A stretch of DNA of 64,000 bases from Alphaproteobacteria bacterium. GTDB taxonomy: Bacteria; Pseudomonadota; Alphaproteobacteria; Acetobacterales; Acetobacteraceae. This document shows positions 26,073 through 36,174 of the stretch, piece after piece. Numbering within the stretch: position 1 is the stretch's first letter; each line of letters starts with the position of its first letter. A program made the position numbers and the translations under genes. The notes under the pieces were generated by a model. It worked only from the letters and a program-made list of their open reading frames with translations. It searched no databases and was not told where the DNA came from. The stretch covers positions 1 to 64,000 of the forward strand of contig JAFKFI010000051.1 in assembly GCA_017307285.1 (NCBI GenBank). Direction: 5' to 3'.

Positions 26073-26417
26073 TCAAGGCTCCCGCTCTTGGCCGTCGACG
26101 TGGTCGGTCCCAGTCAAGCCGCGCGAGGCTAGCAAGACCACGAGGAACAGCGCCGTCGTCGCGAAGCTGATCACGATGGCGGTGAGCACCAGGGCCTGTG
26201 GAAGCGGGTCCGCGAATTGCGCCGGATCGCCCGCGATGCCCGGTTGGAGGACCGGCGGCGCGCCGACCCGCAACCGTCCCATGCCGAAGATGAACAGGTT
26301 GACGGCGTATGACAGCAGCGACAGGCCGATGATGACCTGGAACGTCCGCGGGCGCAGCAGCAGCCATACGCCCGAGCCTGCGAACACGCCGATGCCGAGG
26401 GCGAGGATGATCTCCAT
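26073..26417 (-). CDS. mrpC: Mrp/Mnh cation antiporter subunit C
   Basis: This 114-residue, three-helix subunit is homologous to NuoK (GLSLLSYAVNLFIFGMGRL, LVLTAIVISFATTALFLVV). The ATG at 26417 overlaps the mrpA stop by one base. A GTG immediately before it (26420) would add one residue and create a GTGA overlap. The C-terminal tail is hydrophilic. Confidence 0.92.
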   Translation of the reverse strand: MEIILALGIGVFAGSGVWLLLRPRTFQVIIGLSLLSYAVNLFIFGMGRLRVGAPPVLQPGIAGDPAQFADPLPQALVLTAIVISFATTALFLVVLLASRGLTGTDHVDGQEREP

Positions 26418-29350
26418 CACTCCTCCCCCGCCGGCGCAGGGGGCGGAACAACGAGCCGCGGCGGAATGCGATCGCTGCGGATCGACTGATGGGCGAGTGC
26501 CACCAGGATCAACGCGGTGGCGCCCACCACGAGCGCGAACACGCCCAGGTCGAACAGCATGGCGCTGGCGAGCGGCAAGGCGCCGATGACAGGCAGGTGG
26601 GCGTAGGAAAAATAGGACGTCAGAAACGGACGCCCGAACACCAATGCGGCCGCACCCGTCCCAGCGGCGAACACAAGCCCTAGTCCGATCCAGTTGAGCG
26701 GATGGATCCTGAGGCGCGCCTCCACCAAGCGAATCCCGCTGGCCATGTACTGCAGGATGATCGCCACGGACATCGTGAGCCCGGCCACGAAGCCGCCGCC
26801 GGGGAGATCATGGCCGCGGAGCAGCAAGAACACGGCGAGCACGCCGATCACAGGGAACAGCAGCTGCATGATGACGGCAGGGATCATCAGCCAGTCGGCG
26901 GGGATGTCTCTGCCTCGCCCATCCCGCCGTGCGGCGCCGTATGCGCCCTGCTCGCGCTGCTGCTCCGGGATGGGGATGCTTTCGGGCGCCGGGCGGAACC
27001 GGCGGAGCAGCGCGAAGACGGTCAGCGCCACCACGCCGAGCACGGTAATCTCGCCCATTGTGTCGAACCCGCGGAAATCCACCAGAATGACATTGACGAC
27101 GTTGGTGCCGCCGCCCTCCGAGTAAGCGCGCTCCACGAAGTGCCGCGAGACGCTGTCCGGCGGCGCGCGCGTCATCACCGCGTAGGCCAGCGCCGACAGG
27201 CCGACGCCGGCGGCCAAGGCGACGGCCAGATCCCGGAAGCGACGCAGGCCCGCCCTCGTCGCTAAGCCCAGTCCCGGCTCGGCGGTTTCGGTACGCTGCG
27301 GAAGCCAGCGCAGGCCGAGCAGGATCAGGATTGCGGTGACGACTTCGACCAACAGTTGTGTCAAGGCAAGATCGGGCGCGGAGAACCAGACAAAGGTTAC
27401 GCATGTGACCAGTCCGACGCCGCTCAACAAGATCAGCGCCGCAAGCCGGTGGAACTTGGCCTTGTAAGCGGCGCCCACCGCGCAGGCGGCGCCGACCGCC
27501 CAGACAAGCGCGAGGGCGGGCTCGATCGGCGACGGCGCTCGCTCGCCTGGTGCAAGCCCATGCGAATAAAGGGGCCAGATCGCGGCGACAATTGCCACGG
27601 CCACCAACAGGCGCAATTGGGGTTGCAGGCGGCGAGTGCCCAGCAGACGCTCCATTGACCTCGCGAGCCGCCAGGACACGAAAACCAGCGTCCGCTCGAA
27701 GAATCGCCGCCCCTGGAACCGGCGCAGCAGCGGGGCGCCCTCGGCATCGCTCCGCAAGTATCGTTGCAGCAGCAGATAGAGCACCGCGCCTCCCACCAGG
27801 GCGATTACGCTCATCAGGAGAGGACGGGTGAAGCCGTGCCAGACGGCAAGGCTGTATTCGGGCATGGCGGGGCCGAGCACGGCGCGCGCGGCCGTGGCCA
27901 GGAACGGCCCCACCGTGACGGCCGGGATGATGCCGACCACGAGGCAGACCAGCACCAGGACTTCGACCGGAAAGCGCATCCAGGGCGGCGGCTCGTGAGG
28001 TGGCCGCGGCAGGTCCACCGGATTGGGGCCGAAGAACGCGCCGTGGATGAAGCGCAGCGAGTAGGCCACGGCGAATGCGCCGGCCAGCGTGGCCGCGACG
28101 GGCAACATGCCGTGAAACGGTGGAATTGGCGCCGGCGCGTCCAGGGATTCGGCGAAGAACATCTCCTTGGAGAGAAAGCCATTGACCAGCGGCACGCCGG
28201 CCATAGCCGCGGCGGCGACCATCGCCAAGGTCGCGGTAAATGGCATCGAGCGGCGCAGGCCGCTCAGCCGCCGGATGTCGCGGGTCCCGGTCTCATGGTC
28301 GATGATGCCGGCCGCCATGAACAGCGATGCCTTGAAGACCGCGTGATTCATGATGTGGAAGATCGCCGCCACGGTGGCCAGCGGGCTGTTGAGGCCGAGC
28401 AGCAACGTGGTCAGACCCAGATGGCTGATGGTCGAGTAGGCCAGCAAGCCCTTGAGATCCTGCTGGAAGATCGCAACGTAGGCGCCCAGCAGCAGCGTGA
28501 CCAGACCGGTCGTCCCGACGATCCAGAACCAGGCGTCGGTGCCCGCCATCACGGGCCATAGGCGCGCCAGCAGGAAAACGCCCGCCTTCACCAGGGTGGC
28601 CGAGTGCAGGTAGGCCGAGACCGGGGTCGGCGCCGCCATCGCGCGCGGCAGCCAGAAGTGGAATGGAACCTGCGCGCTCTTGGTCAAGGCGCCGAGCAGG
28701 ATGAGCACCAGCGCCGGCAAGTAGAGGGGGCTTGAGCGGATCACATCGCCCGACGCCAGGACGCGGTCGAGATCATAGCTGCCGACAATGTGGCCCAGCA
28801 CCAGCACGCCGGCGAACAGGGCCAGCCCGCCAGCCGAGGTGACGGTCAGCGCGATCCTTGCCGCGTCGCGCGCGCTGGCGAGGTGCTGCCAATAGCCGAT
28901 GAGCAGGAATGAAAACAGGCTGGTCAATTCCCAGAAGAAGACCAGCTGGATCAGGTTGCCCGACAGCACGATGCCCATCATGGAGCCCATGAAGGCAAGG
29001 AAATATGCGAAGAAGCGCGCCACCGGATCGTCCGGCGACATGTAGTAGCGCGCATAGAGCACCACGAGAAATCCGATCCCGGTCACGAGGACCGCGAAGA
29101 CCCAGGCGAACCCGTCCATCCTGAACACGAGATTGAGCCCGAGCTCCGGTATCCATTCGATCCCGCTCCGGACCACGCCGCCGTTCGCGACCGCCGGATA
29201 GAAGGTCGACACCAGGACGAGGCCGACAAGCGCGACCGCGCCCGCCAGCCACGCCTCGGCGGTGCGGGAATTGCCGGGAAGGAGTGCAGCGGCCACGGCG
29301 CCGACGTACGGGATCCCGATGGCAGCCAGCAGCAGCGTCCCGTCGGGCAT
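26417..29350 (-). CDS. mrpA: Fused Mrp/Mnh antiporter subunit A-B
   Basis: This 977-residue protein joins the NuoL-like MrpA part (about 1-770, with FFWELTSLFSFLLIGYW and the Lys-bearing ALTKSAQVPFHFWLPRAM) to a C-terminal MnhB domain (about 830-960: LRGHDLPGGGFVAGL). The fusion is the usual form in alphaproteobacteria, as in the PhaAB subunit of Sinorhizobium, and explains the absence of a separate mrpB. It is the largest subunit of the electrogenic monovalent cation/H+ antiporter. Its ATG overlaps the stop of the PTS IIA-like gene (TGATG), so the regulator-like protein and antiporter are translationally coupled. Confidence 0.93.
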   Translation of the reverse strand: MPDGTLLLAAIGIPYVGAVAAALLPGNSRTAEAWLAGAVALVGLVLVSTFYPAVANGGVVRSGIEWIPELGLNLVFRMDGFAWVFAVLVTGIGFLVVLYARYYMSPDDPVARFFAYFLAFMGSMMGIVLSGNLIQLVFFWELTSLFSFLLIGYWQHLASARDAARIALTVTSAGGLALFAGVLVLGHIVGSYDLDRVLASGDVIRSSPLYLPALVLILLGALTKSAQVPFHFWLPRAMAAPTPVSAYLHSATLVKAGVFLLARLWPVMAGTDAWFWIVGTTGLVTLLLGAYVAIFQQDLKGLLAYSTISHLGLTTLLLGLNSPLATVAAIFHIMNHAVFKASLFMAAGIIDHETGTRDIRRLSGLRRSMPFTATLAMVAAAAMAGVPLVNGFLSKEMFFAESLDAPAPIPPFHGMLPVAATLAGAFAVAYSLRFIHGAFFGPNPVDLPRPPHEPPPWMRFPVEVLVLVCLVVGIIPAVTVGPFLATAARAVLGPAMPEYSLAVWHGFTRPLLMSVIALVGGAVLYLLLQRYLRSDAEGAPLLRRFQGRRFFERTLVFVSWRLARSMERLLGTRRLQPQLRLLVAVAIVAAIWPLYSHGLAPGERAPSPIEPALALVWAVGAACAVGAAYKAKFHRLAALILLSGVGLVTCVTFVWFSAPDLALTQLLVEVVTAILILLGLRWLPQRTETAEPGLGLATRAGLRRFRDLAVALAAGVGLSALAYAVMTRAPPDSVSRHFVERAYSEGGGTNVVNVILVDFRGFDTMGEITVLGVVALTVFALLRRFRPAPESIPIPEQQREQGAYGAARRDGRGRDIPADWLMIPAVIMQLLFPVIGVLAVFLLLRGHDLPGGGFVAGLTMSVAIILQYMASGIRLVEARLRIHPLNWIGLGLVFAAGTGAAALVFGRPFLTSYFSYAHLPVIGALPLASAMLFDLGVFALVVGATALILVALAHQSIRSDRIPPRLVVPPPAPAGEE

Positions 29351-29817
29351 CAGGCCGAGGCCGCCTGGTGCTCCGCCTGATGCAGAACCGCCAGTGCCTC
29401 GTCGGGTGACTTCGCGAGCCGGAGCCGACGCAGCGTCTGGTCCTCGCGAAGCGCCCGGCAGATTCTTGCGAGGGCCGGCAGGAAGCCTTCCGGGGATTTG
29501 GCAGGCCAGAGAACGAGGAAGACGAGATCGACCGATTCGCCATCCTTCGCACCAAACTCGATTGGCCTTCGCAGCCGCGCGAAGATCGCGACGGGATTAT
29601 CAATCTCGGCAAGTTGGGTGTGGGGGAGCGCGACGCCCCGACCAAGCGCCGTCGGCCCCAGTCGCTCACGGTCTTGTAGGGCTTCGAAAATCTCCTCCCG
29701 CGGACGCGACAGCCGGCGCGATGCCTCATCCGAGAGAGCGTGCAGCAGGCTCGACTTGCTCGTCAGATCGAGGTCAAGGAACGCGCCGTCGGTGGAAAAG
29801 AGATCCGTGAGCCCCAT
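29350..29817 (-). CDS. PTS EIIA-Ntr-like phosphocarrier (PtsN family)
   Basis: A 155-residue protein has the EIIA-Ntr fold. The phosphorylated His is probably H66 in RGVALPHTQL. The ATG at 29817 has GGAGG 5 nt upstream, and an ATG four codons earlier (29829) is less well placed. It is the first gene of the Mrp operon and overlaps mrpA by one base. EIIA-Ntr proteins elsewhere control K+ transporters and the KdpDE system, so a direct regulatory link to cation antiport is a reasonable inference. No PTS kinase or HPr gene is in the window. Confidence 0.85.
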   Translation of the reverse strand: MGLTDLFSTDGAFLDLDLTSKSSLLHALSDEASRRLSRPREEIFEALQDRERLGPTALGRGVALPHTQLAEIDNPVAIFARLRRPIEFGAKDGESVDLVFLVLWPAKSPEGFLPALARICRALREDQTLRRLRLAKSPDEALAVLHQAEHQAASA

Positions 29818-29991
29818 TGCGTCCTCCATGAAGAGCCAAGTTCGCCCCGAGGGGTTCGGGTCGTGCATGGGCCGTTCGCGCGATTTCGGACACCTCCGCC
29901 CGTCGATGCCTTCCACCCATGCTATCCCATACGACCGATATGCCCACCATATGCGAGGCATCACGACCAAGGTCCTATCGGGAGGAGCCAT
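29818..29991. promoter_or_regulatory. Divergent promoter region, Mrp operon / universal stress gene
   Basis: The 174 bp between the divergent starts must carry promoters for both the ptsN-mrp operon and the stress protein. A short AT-richer palindromic patch (ATATGCCCACCATATG, 29937-29952) stands out. No regulator gene is adjacent. Confidence 0.4.
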
Positions 29992-30855
29992 ATGCGGCGA
30001 CTGCTCGCGGCGACCGATCTTTCCTCGCGATCGGACCGCGCGGTCCGGCGAGCGGCGGATCTCGCGCGCTCCCTCGGGGCGGAGCTTCTCCTGCTCCACG
30101 TGGTGGACGACGATCAGCCAGCCAGCTTGATCGAGGCCGAGCGACGGGAGGCCACTTCCTTACTGGGACGAGCGGCGGTGGGACTGCCGGAGCTGAGTGC
30201 AGTGGCGCCGCGCGTCTTGGTCGAGGAAGGTGACGCCTTCGACGGAATTATCCAGGCCGCGGAGACGCACGCCGTCGATCTCGTGGTCTTGGGCACGCAT
30301 CGCCGACGGCTACTCCAGGATATCTTCGTCGGCACAACGATCGAGCGTGTGATACGCCTCGGCTCGCGCCCGGTATTGATGGTCAACTGCCTTCCGACCG
30401 CCCCGTACAGGCGCATCCTGGCCGCGGTGGACCCCGAGGAGGGTTCCGCCCAGGCTCTGCAGAGCGCCGCCGCGCTTGGGCTCCTCGACGGCGTCGACCT
30501 TACCGTTCTTCACGCCTTCGAACTGCCGGGCAAGCAAAGCTTGTTTCTTGGCGATGCGCCGGCGGAGCAGATCGAGCACCATCTCTCAACCAGGGAACGC
30601 GAGGTCCGCGCGGACCTGTCGCGTTTTCTTGCCACAGCCGGACTCGTGCCGCCGGCAAACATCGTCGCCGAGGAGGGCAGGCCCGCTTCGGTAATCAAGG
30701 AGGAGGTCAAGCGGCTGCGGTCAGACCTCCTGCTGATCGGCGCGAGGCGGCACGGAGCGTTGCGGCGGGCGCTCCTCGGCAGCGTGGCAAGCGAGGTCAT
30801 TTCCGACACGGAATGCGACATTCTCATCGTTCCGTCGGGTCAGGAGCGACCATGA
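29992..30855 (+). CDS. Tandem universal stress protein (two UspA domains)
   Basis: This 287-residue cytosolic protein has two UspA domains. The first spans about 1-131 (LLAATDLSSRSDRAVR; VLGTHRRRLLQDIFVGTTIE). The second spans about 138-284 (ILAAVDPEEGSAQAL; LLIGARRHGALRRALLGSVA, the G-x2-G-x9-G(S/T) type nucleotide loop). The ATG at 29992 follows a very strong GGAGGAG site. It is divergent from the cation antiporter operon, which suggests a shared stress response. ATP binding is likely but unproven. Confidence 0.9.
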   Translation: MRRLLAATDLSSRSDRAVRRAADLARSLGAELLLLHVVDDDQPASLIEAERREATSLLGRAAVGLPELSAVAPRVLVEEGDAFDGIIQAAETHAVDLVVLGTHRRRLLQDIFVGTTIERVIRLGSRPVLMVNCLPTAPYRRILAAVDPEEGSAQALQSAAALGLLDGVDLTVLHAFELPGKQSLFLGDAPAEQIEHHLSTREREVRADLSRFLATAGLVPPANIVAEEGRPASVIKEEVKRLRSDLLLIGARRHGALRRALLGSVASEVISDTECDILIVPSGQERP

Positions 30856-30930
30856 CGTGCGTGCTCGCAGCCATGTGAAAGTTGGCAAACGTCTGGAGAC
30901 GGCCGCTCCCGATATTCGCGCAAAGGGCGA

Positions 30931-30951
30931 GTGCAAGCAAAATGCTTGCAC
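30931..30951. terminator. Perfect 9-bp inverted repeat with AAA loop
   Basis: GTGCAAGCA and TGCTTGCAC (30931-30939, 30943-30951) flank a 3-nt loop, 75 bp after the stress protein stop. It is either a terminator lacking a T-tract or an operator for a downstream gene. Confidence 0.55.
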
Positions 30952-31025
30952 CGTCCCCATCTTCCTCATCGGCATTGTCTTCCGAAGCTTTGGCTTGAAG
31001 GCTGGAGGCAGTTGAGTTGGCTGAG

Positions 31026-31142
31026 ATGAGCGGATGGAAGTTTCTCGGACTGTACGTCTCTTGCGTGCTGCTCAGCGCCTTCGCGGCGCTCTTCGCAGCA
31101 GCATTTGCGACAGCACCATACTGGATCTGGCCGGCCCAGTGA
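31026..31142 (+). CDS. Possible 38-residue membrane miniprotein
   Basis: An ATG at 31026 opens a 38-codon frame beginning [10 protein letters not shown], with a continuous hydrophobic helix of about 20 residues and a C-terminal PYWIWPAQ. The composition fits a single-pass inner-membrane miniprotein. The ribosome site is weak (GGCTGAG) and there is no conservation evidence available. It overlaps a longer frame leading to the DUF736 remnant. It may be a chance frame. Confidence 0.35.
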   Translation: MSGWKFLGLYVSCVLLSAFAALFAAAFATAPYWIWPAQ

Positions 31143-31204
31143 TCCTGCGGTCCGCGTTGCTCGGCAGCGTGGCCAGAGAACTCATCAGGCGATCCTCACG
31201 ACTG

Positions 31205-31408
31205 GGCGCCGTGCTTCGAGAGCATGACCCGAGATATGATGCCATCGAGTTCGGCGCCGCATGGAAGAAGTCCTCCGGCGAGGGTCGCGCTTATCTTTCC
31301 ATCAAGCTCGACGATCCGAGCTTCCCCGCCCCGATCTACGCCACCGTAATCGAGGGCGAGGAGGCCGGCAGTTGCAGCCTCATCTGGTCCCGCCGCAGCG
31401 GCGACTGA
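31205..31408 (+). pseudogene. DUF736-like remnant (C-terminal half)
   Basis: The frame ending at 31408 carries [20 protein letters not shown] followed by [14 protein letters not shown] and ends LIWSRRSGD. This resembles the second half of DUF736 proteins, small single-domain proteins common near mobile and conjugative regions of alphaproteobacteria. The expected N-terminal half is missing. Upstream the frame continues into unrelated Arg/Leu-rich sequence to an ATG at 31034. It is probably a truncated gene, and translation of the remnant is possible but unlikely to be useful. Confidence 0.55.
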
Positions 31409-31621
31409 GAGTGCCAGCCGTCCCGACTCAAACCACACTTGTTTGGCTCCCGGAATGTCAAAAGGGGCCCAACTTTCGCACCCGAAAGGGCCGTCACACA
31501 CGACCCGGCCTCAACCCACTTCACCGGGTTGTGTGCAAGGGCCGGTGCATCGCCAGGTGGGCGCGAAGCTTTCCAGCTACTCCGAAGTCGTGCTTTCACC
31601 CCCAGCGCTCCGACGGTGGCC
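31409..31621. other. Intergenic region upstream of RND operon with 12-bp hairpin
   Basis: There is no gene here. A 12-bp inverted repeat with one G-T type mismatch (31497-31508 with 31524-31535, 15-nt loop) is the clearest structure and could be a terminator or leader element of the RND operon. Sequence at 31460-31495 (AAAAGGGGCCCAACTTTCG) resembles ends of IS21-type elements, an impression only. Confidence 0.45.
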
Positions 31622-32791
31622 ATGCCTGGGCTGTGGACCCACTCCAGCGTCAATCGAGCTATGGGCTCGTTCGCCCTAGTGCTGGCCGTCGTGCCGGCCA
31701 CGCGCGCCGCGCAGCCGACGGCACCGCCGCCTGCCGTGACGGTCGCGCCGATCGAGGTCAGCGACGTGGCACCCGTGTACAGCTTCATCGGCCGGGTGAT
31801 CGCGATCCAGTCCGTCGACGTCGTGCCGCGCGTAACCGCTTTCATCGACAGCGTGCCGGTGAAGCAAGGCAGCGACGTCAAGGCTGGGCAGGTGCTATTC
31901 CAGCTGCAGAAATCGCAATACGAAGCGGCGCTGAAATCGGCTCAGGCGCAGCTCACCTCGGCACAGGCGGCGCTGAAGCAGTCGCAGGTCGCCTATGAGC
32001 GGTCAGCCAAGCTAAACCAGCAGGGCTTCGAGGCGCAGGCGAGTCTCGACCAAGCGACCGCCACCCGCGACCAGGACCAAGCCAATGTGCTCTCGGCGCA
32101 AGCGAAGGTGGTGCAGGCGGGACTCGACCTCAGCTACTGCACTATCGCCTCGCCGATCGACGGGCGGATCGGCGCGATCAGCCTGACCAAGGGCAATCTG
32201 GTGACGCCGAACACCCCGGCGCTCGCCACGGTCAACCAGCTCGACCCGATCCGGGTCGTGTTCTCGGTCAGCGATCGGGTGATGGTCAGCACGCTGCGCA
32301 GGACCGGCGCCACGGCACGAGAGCTCGCCGCAAGCGTCACAGTCAACCTCAAGCTGGCCGACGGCTCCGAGTACAAGCATCCCGGCAAGATCGCCTTTCA
32401 AGCGAACCAGGTCGACCCCAAGACCGGGACCGTCAGTGTGTACGCCGATTTTCCCAATCCCGAGCGGCTGCTGCTGCCGGGCGCCTATGACAACGTGGAG
32501 CTTCGCCGCGCCAAGCCCGAGGAGCGGCCGTTGGTTCCGGCAGAGGCGCTGCAGACCGACCAGAGCGGCAGCTTCGTCCTGGTCGTCGGGGCGGACAACA
32601 AGGTCAAGCAGCAGCCGGTCACACTGGGGCGGCAGATCGCGCAGGATTACATCGTAGAAAAGGGCCTCTCGGGCGGCGAGCGCGTCATTATCGCCGGGGT
32701 GCAGAAGGTCAGGCCCGGCGAGACGGTCAATCCCGTGCCGGTCCCGAGCGGCAATTCGGGCGAGTCGAGCGCGCCCGACCAGGGCAGATAG
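31622..32791 (+). CDS. RND efflux periplasmic adaptor (MexA/AcrA type)
   Basis: A 389-residue adaptor has an N-terminal signal (residues 1-30, ending ATRAA) and no lipobox, so it is probably not lipid-anchored. The lipoyl halves are [20 protein letters not shown] and [13 protein letters not shown]. Between them is an alpha-hairpin rich in Ala/Gln (about 95-160), followed by beta-barrel and membrane-proximal domains. The ATG at 31622 supplies a basic n-region. A second ATG at 31661 would give a signal lacking it. The RND pump gene begins 2 nt after the stop. Outer-membrane factor and regulator genes are not adjacent. Confidence 0.9.
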   Translation: MPGLWTHSSVNRAMGSFALVLAVVPATRAAQPTAPPPAVTVAPIEVSDVAPVYSFIGRVIAIQSVDVVPRVTAFIDSVPVKQGSDVKAGQVLFQLQKSQYEAALKSAQAQLTSAQAALKQSQVAYERSAKLNQQGFEAQASLDQATATRDQDQANVLSAQAKVVQAGLDLSYCTIASPIDGRIGAISLTKGNLVTPNTPALATVNQLDPIRVVFSVSDRVMVSTLRRTGATARELAASVTVNLKLADGSEYKHPGKIAFQANQVDPKTGTVSVYADFPNPERLLLPGAYDNVELRRAKPEERPLVPAEALQTDQSGSFVLVVGADNKVKQQPVTLGRQIAQDYIVEKGLSGGERVIIAGVQKVRPGETVNPVPVPSGNSGESSAPDQGR

Positions 32792-32793
32792 CG

Positions 32794-35700
32794 GTGCTCT
32801 CCACCTTCTTCATCCACCGCCCCAAATTCGCCATCGTCATCTCGGTCGTGATTACGCTCGCGGGGCTTCTGGCGCTGTCGGTCATCCCGATCGCACAATT
32901 CCCCAACATCACGCCGCCCCAGGTGACGGTATCGGTCACCTTCCCGGGCGCCAGCGCCGAGACGATCGCCAAAACCGTCGCCCAGCCTATCGAGGTGCAG
33001 GTCAACGGCGTGCCCGACATGCTTTACATGCAGAGCACGACATCCAGCTCGGGGACCTACAACCTCGTCGTGACCTTCGCGCTGGGAACCGATCCCGCGA
33101 TCGCCCAGGTCAACGTGCAGAACCGAGTGCAGCTCGCCACCGCGCAGCTGCCACCCGAGGTGCAGCGGCAAGGAATGTTGATCCGCGCCGCTTCCAGCAA
33201 CTTCGTGCTCGCGGTCAACCTCTACTCGCCCGAGCACAGATACGATCAGATCTTCATTTCGAACTACGCCTACATGCGCTTGCAGCAGCAGATCGCCCGC
33301 ATTTCCGGCGTGGGCAACACGCAAATCTTCGGACAGCGACAATACGCCATGCGGATCTGGCTCAACCCGGACCGCATGACGGCAATGGCGATCACGGCGA
33401 GCGACGTGATCGCCGCGATACAGTCGCAAAACATCCAGGTCGCCGCCGGACAGATCGGTCAGCCGCCGGTAAGCGGCAGTCAGCAGCAACAGCTCACGGT
33501 CCTCTCCACTGGGCGCCTCTCCACCGTCAAGCAGTTCGAGGACATCATCATCCGAACCAACCCGAACGGGGCGGTCGTGCGGATCAGCGACATCGGCCGG
33601 GTGGAGCTCGCCGCTCAGCAATACAGCGCCTCATCGGCGCTCGACGGCACGCCCTCGGCGACGCTCGCCGTCTACCAGTCGCCGGATGCCAACGCCCTGA
33701 CCCTGGCGAACACGGTCGAGCAGCAGATGCAGCAGCTCGCCAAGGAATTCCCGCCCGGATTGAAGTACACGATCGTCTACAATTCGACGGATTTTGTCCG
33801 CGCTAATATCGACGAGATCGTGCTGACCCTGGCGCTCACGCTGATCCTGGTGGTGGCGGTGACCTACGTGTTCCTGCAGGACTGGCGCGCCACGCTGATC
33901 CCGACCATCGCGATCCCAGTCTCGCTGATCGGCACGTTCGCGGTGCTTTACGTGCTCGGCTATTCCGCCAACACGATCAACCTGTTCGCCATTGTCCTGG
34001 CGATAACCCTTGTCGTCGACGACGCGATCGTGGTGGTCGAAAACGTCGCCCGCAACCTCGAGCAGAACCCGAACCGGCCGGTGGCGGAGGCCACCGAGCA
34101 GGCAATGCGGGAGATATTTAGCCCGATCATCGCCACCACACTCGTGCTGGTCGCCGTGTTCGTGCCGATCGCCTTCGTCTCCGGAATCACCGGCGCGCTC
34201 TATCGGCAATTCGCGGTAACGATCTCGGTCTCGGTCATCATCTCGGCGATCAACGCGCTCACGTTGAGCCCCGCGCTGTGCCGGCTGATGCTGCGCCCAC
34301 CCAGACAGGCGCGCTTTTTTGGCTTCCGCTGGTTCAATCGTGCATTCGAGTTCACGCGCGACCGCTACATCGACGTCGTGGACTTCCTGTCGCGCTGGCT
34401 GCTGCTGATGATCACAGGGCTCGTTGCCGCCTTCGTCGTCGCGTATCTGGCGCTGCAAGCCACGCCGTCGGGCTTCCTGCCGAACGAGGACCAGGGCTAC
34501 TTCTTCATCAACGTACAGATGCCCAACGGCGCCTCGCTTGGCCGCACCCAGGCGATGGTGGAAGAAGTGAGCCAGATCGTGCGGCAGATGCCGGGGGTGG
34601 CGCACACCATCGAGCTGTCAGGCTTCAGTCTGGTAGCAGGCGCCCAGCAGCCGAACGGCGGCAGCGTAATTGCGATGATGAAACCGTGGGCCGAGCGCGA
34701 CGCCAGCCAATCGGTCAACGCCGTGATCGCCAAGCTCACGCCCCGGTTCAACGCCATCGCGGCAGCGCAGATCGTCAGCTTCAACCCTCCCTCTATTCCC
34801 GGCATCAGTACGACCGGCGGCATCAACTTCGTGCTGGAGGCGCGCAGCGGCCAGACCTATCAGGAACTCGCTGCCGCCGCTCGCGGCCTGATCTTCCGGG
34901 CGAACCAGAATCCGAACCTCAACGCGGTGTTCACCAGCTTCTCGGCCGCCACGCCGCAGATCATGGTGCGCGTGGATACTACGCGGGCCGCGCTGCTCGG
35001 CGTCACGCCGGCCGACGTGTATCAGGCGCTGCAGGCGCATCTGGGCAGCTTCTATGTCAATCAGTTCAATTACCAGAACTTCGTGTTCCAGGTGCAGGTG
35101 CAGGACGAGGCGCGCTTCCGCGACACGGTGAACGACATCGATCAGCTTCATGTCCGCAGCGCCGAAGGGGCGATGGTGCCGCTCAGCAGCCTCGTCGGCA
35201 TCAGCACGGTTCTGGGGGCCGATGCGATCAATACCTACAATCTCTATCCTGCCGTGCTGATCAATGGCGCCACCGCTCCCGGCAAGAGCAGCGGGCAAGC
35301 AATCGCGGCGATGGAGCAGGTCGCCAGCGAGGCATTGCCACAGGGCTACGGCTATGACTGGACGGCGATGTCGTACCAGGAGCTGCAATCAGCCGGGCAG
35401 CAGGCTTCGGCATTCATATTCGCGATCGTCTTCGCCTACCTGTTCCTGGTCGCGCAGTACGAGAGCTGGACACTGCCATTGTCCGTGATGCTGCCCGTTA
35501 TCTTCGCTTCGCTGGGCGGCCTGATCGCACTCCTGGTGCGCGGCATGGAGCTCAACGTATATGGGCAGGTCGGGCTCATCCTGTTGGTCGGGGTGGCTGC
35601 GAAGAACGCAATCCTGATCGTGGAGTTTGCCAAGGATCGCCTGGGGCGGGGCGACATCTCCGTGCGCGACGCGGCGACGGATGGCGCGAGCACTCGCTTC

Positions 35701-35937
35701 CGGCCGGTGATGATGACCGCCCTCTCTTTCATCGTCGGCATGGTGCCACTGGTGGTCGCCACCGGCGCCGGGGCGGGAGGGCGCACATCGATCGGCACCA
35801 CCGTGTTCGGCGGCATGATCTTAGCAACCTTTGTCGGCGTGCTATTCGTCCCCGCGCTGTTCGTCAGCTTCGAGCTTCTGACACAGCGAACCGCGCGGCT
35901 GTTCCGCGGCCGGGGCAAGAAGCATCCGGCGGAGTAG
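32794..35937 (+). CDS. RND (HAE1-type) efflux pump, inner-membrane subunit
   Basis: At 1047 residues this has the normal length for AcrB/MexB-type pumps. It begins [20 protein letters not shown] and carries the helix-4 proton-relay Asp pair in [16 protein letters not shown]. Large periplasmic loops follow helices 1 and 7, and helices 8-12 occupy the C-terminal third ([20 protein letters not shown]). Start is GTG at 32794, 2 nt after the adaptor stop. It exports drugs or other hydrophobic compounds through a trimeric pump. No TolC-like gene is nearby, so it must use one encoded elsewhere. Confidence 0.95.
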   Translation: MLSTFFIHRPKFAIVISVVITLAGLLALSVIPIAQFPNITPPQVTVSVTFPGASAETIAKTVAQPIEVQVNGVPDMLYMQSTTSSSGTYNLVVTFALGTDPAIAQVNVQNRVQLATAQLPPEVQRQGMLIRAASSNFVLAVNLYSPEHRYDQIFISNYAYMRLQQQIARISGVGNTQIFGQRQYAMRIWLNPDRMTAMAITASDVIAAIQSQNIQVAAGQIGQPPVSGSQQQQLTVLSTGRLSTVKQFEDIIIRTNPNGAVVRISDIGRVELAAQQYSASSALDGTPSATLAVYQSPDANALTLANTVEQQMQQLAKEFPPGLKYTIVYNSTDFVRANIDEIVLTLALTLILVVAVTYVFLQDWRATLIPTIAIPVSLIGTFAVLYVLGYSANTINLFAIVLAITLVVDDAIVVVENVARNLEQNPNRPVAEATEQAMREIFSPIIATTLVLVAVFVPIAFVSGITGALYRQFAVTISVSVIISAINALTLSPALCRLMLRPPRQARFFGFRWFNRAFEFTRDRYIDVVDFLSRWLLLMITGLVAAFVVAYLALQATPSGFLPNEDQGYFFINVQMPNGASLGRTQAMVEEVSQIVRQMPGVAHTIELSGFSLVAGAQQPNGGSVIAMMKPWAERDASQSVNAVIAKLTPRFNAIAAAQIVSFNPPSIPGISTTGGINFVLEARSGQTYQELAAAARGLIFRANQNPNLNAVFTSFSAATPQIMVRVDTTRAALLGVTPADVYQALQAHLGSFYVNQFNYQNFVFQVQVQDEARFRDTVNDIDQLHVRSAEGAMVPLSSLVGISTVLGADAINTYNLYPAVLINGATAPGKSSGQAIAAMEQVASEALPQGYGYDWTAMSYQELQSAGQQASAFIFAIVFAYLFLVAQYESWTLPLSVMLPVIFASLGGLIALLVRGMELNVYGQVGLILLVGVAAKNAILIVEFAKDRLGRGDISVRDAATDGASTRFRPVMMTALSFIVGMVPLVVATGAGAGGRTSIGTTVFGGMILATFVGVLFVPALFVSFELLTQRTARLFRGRGKKHPAE

Positions 35938-36174
35938 CCTGGCACCGGGACTATTGATCCGGGAGCCGAATATCCGAACCTGATGCTTGGATGGGGAGCC
36001 GTCCGACGCTTCTTCGACCTGCCAGTACAGTCAACGGGCGAGAGTGCCGGCCAATGCCCGCCCCAGCCGCAACGCGGTTTGCCCCGGGAGGCGGCGCAGC
36101 CTACGAGACTCCGGCGGCTCACGTCTCTGCTCGCTTCTGCATCCGCCGGAAGAGTGGGCCTGATGAGGTTGGCC

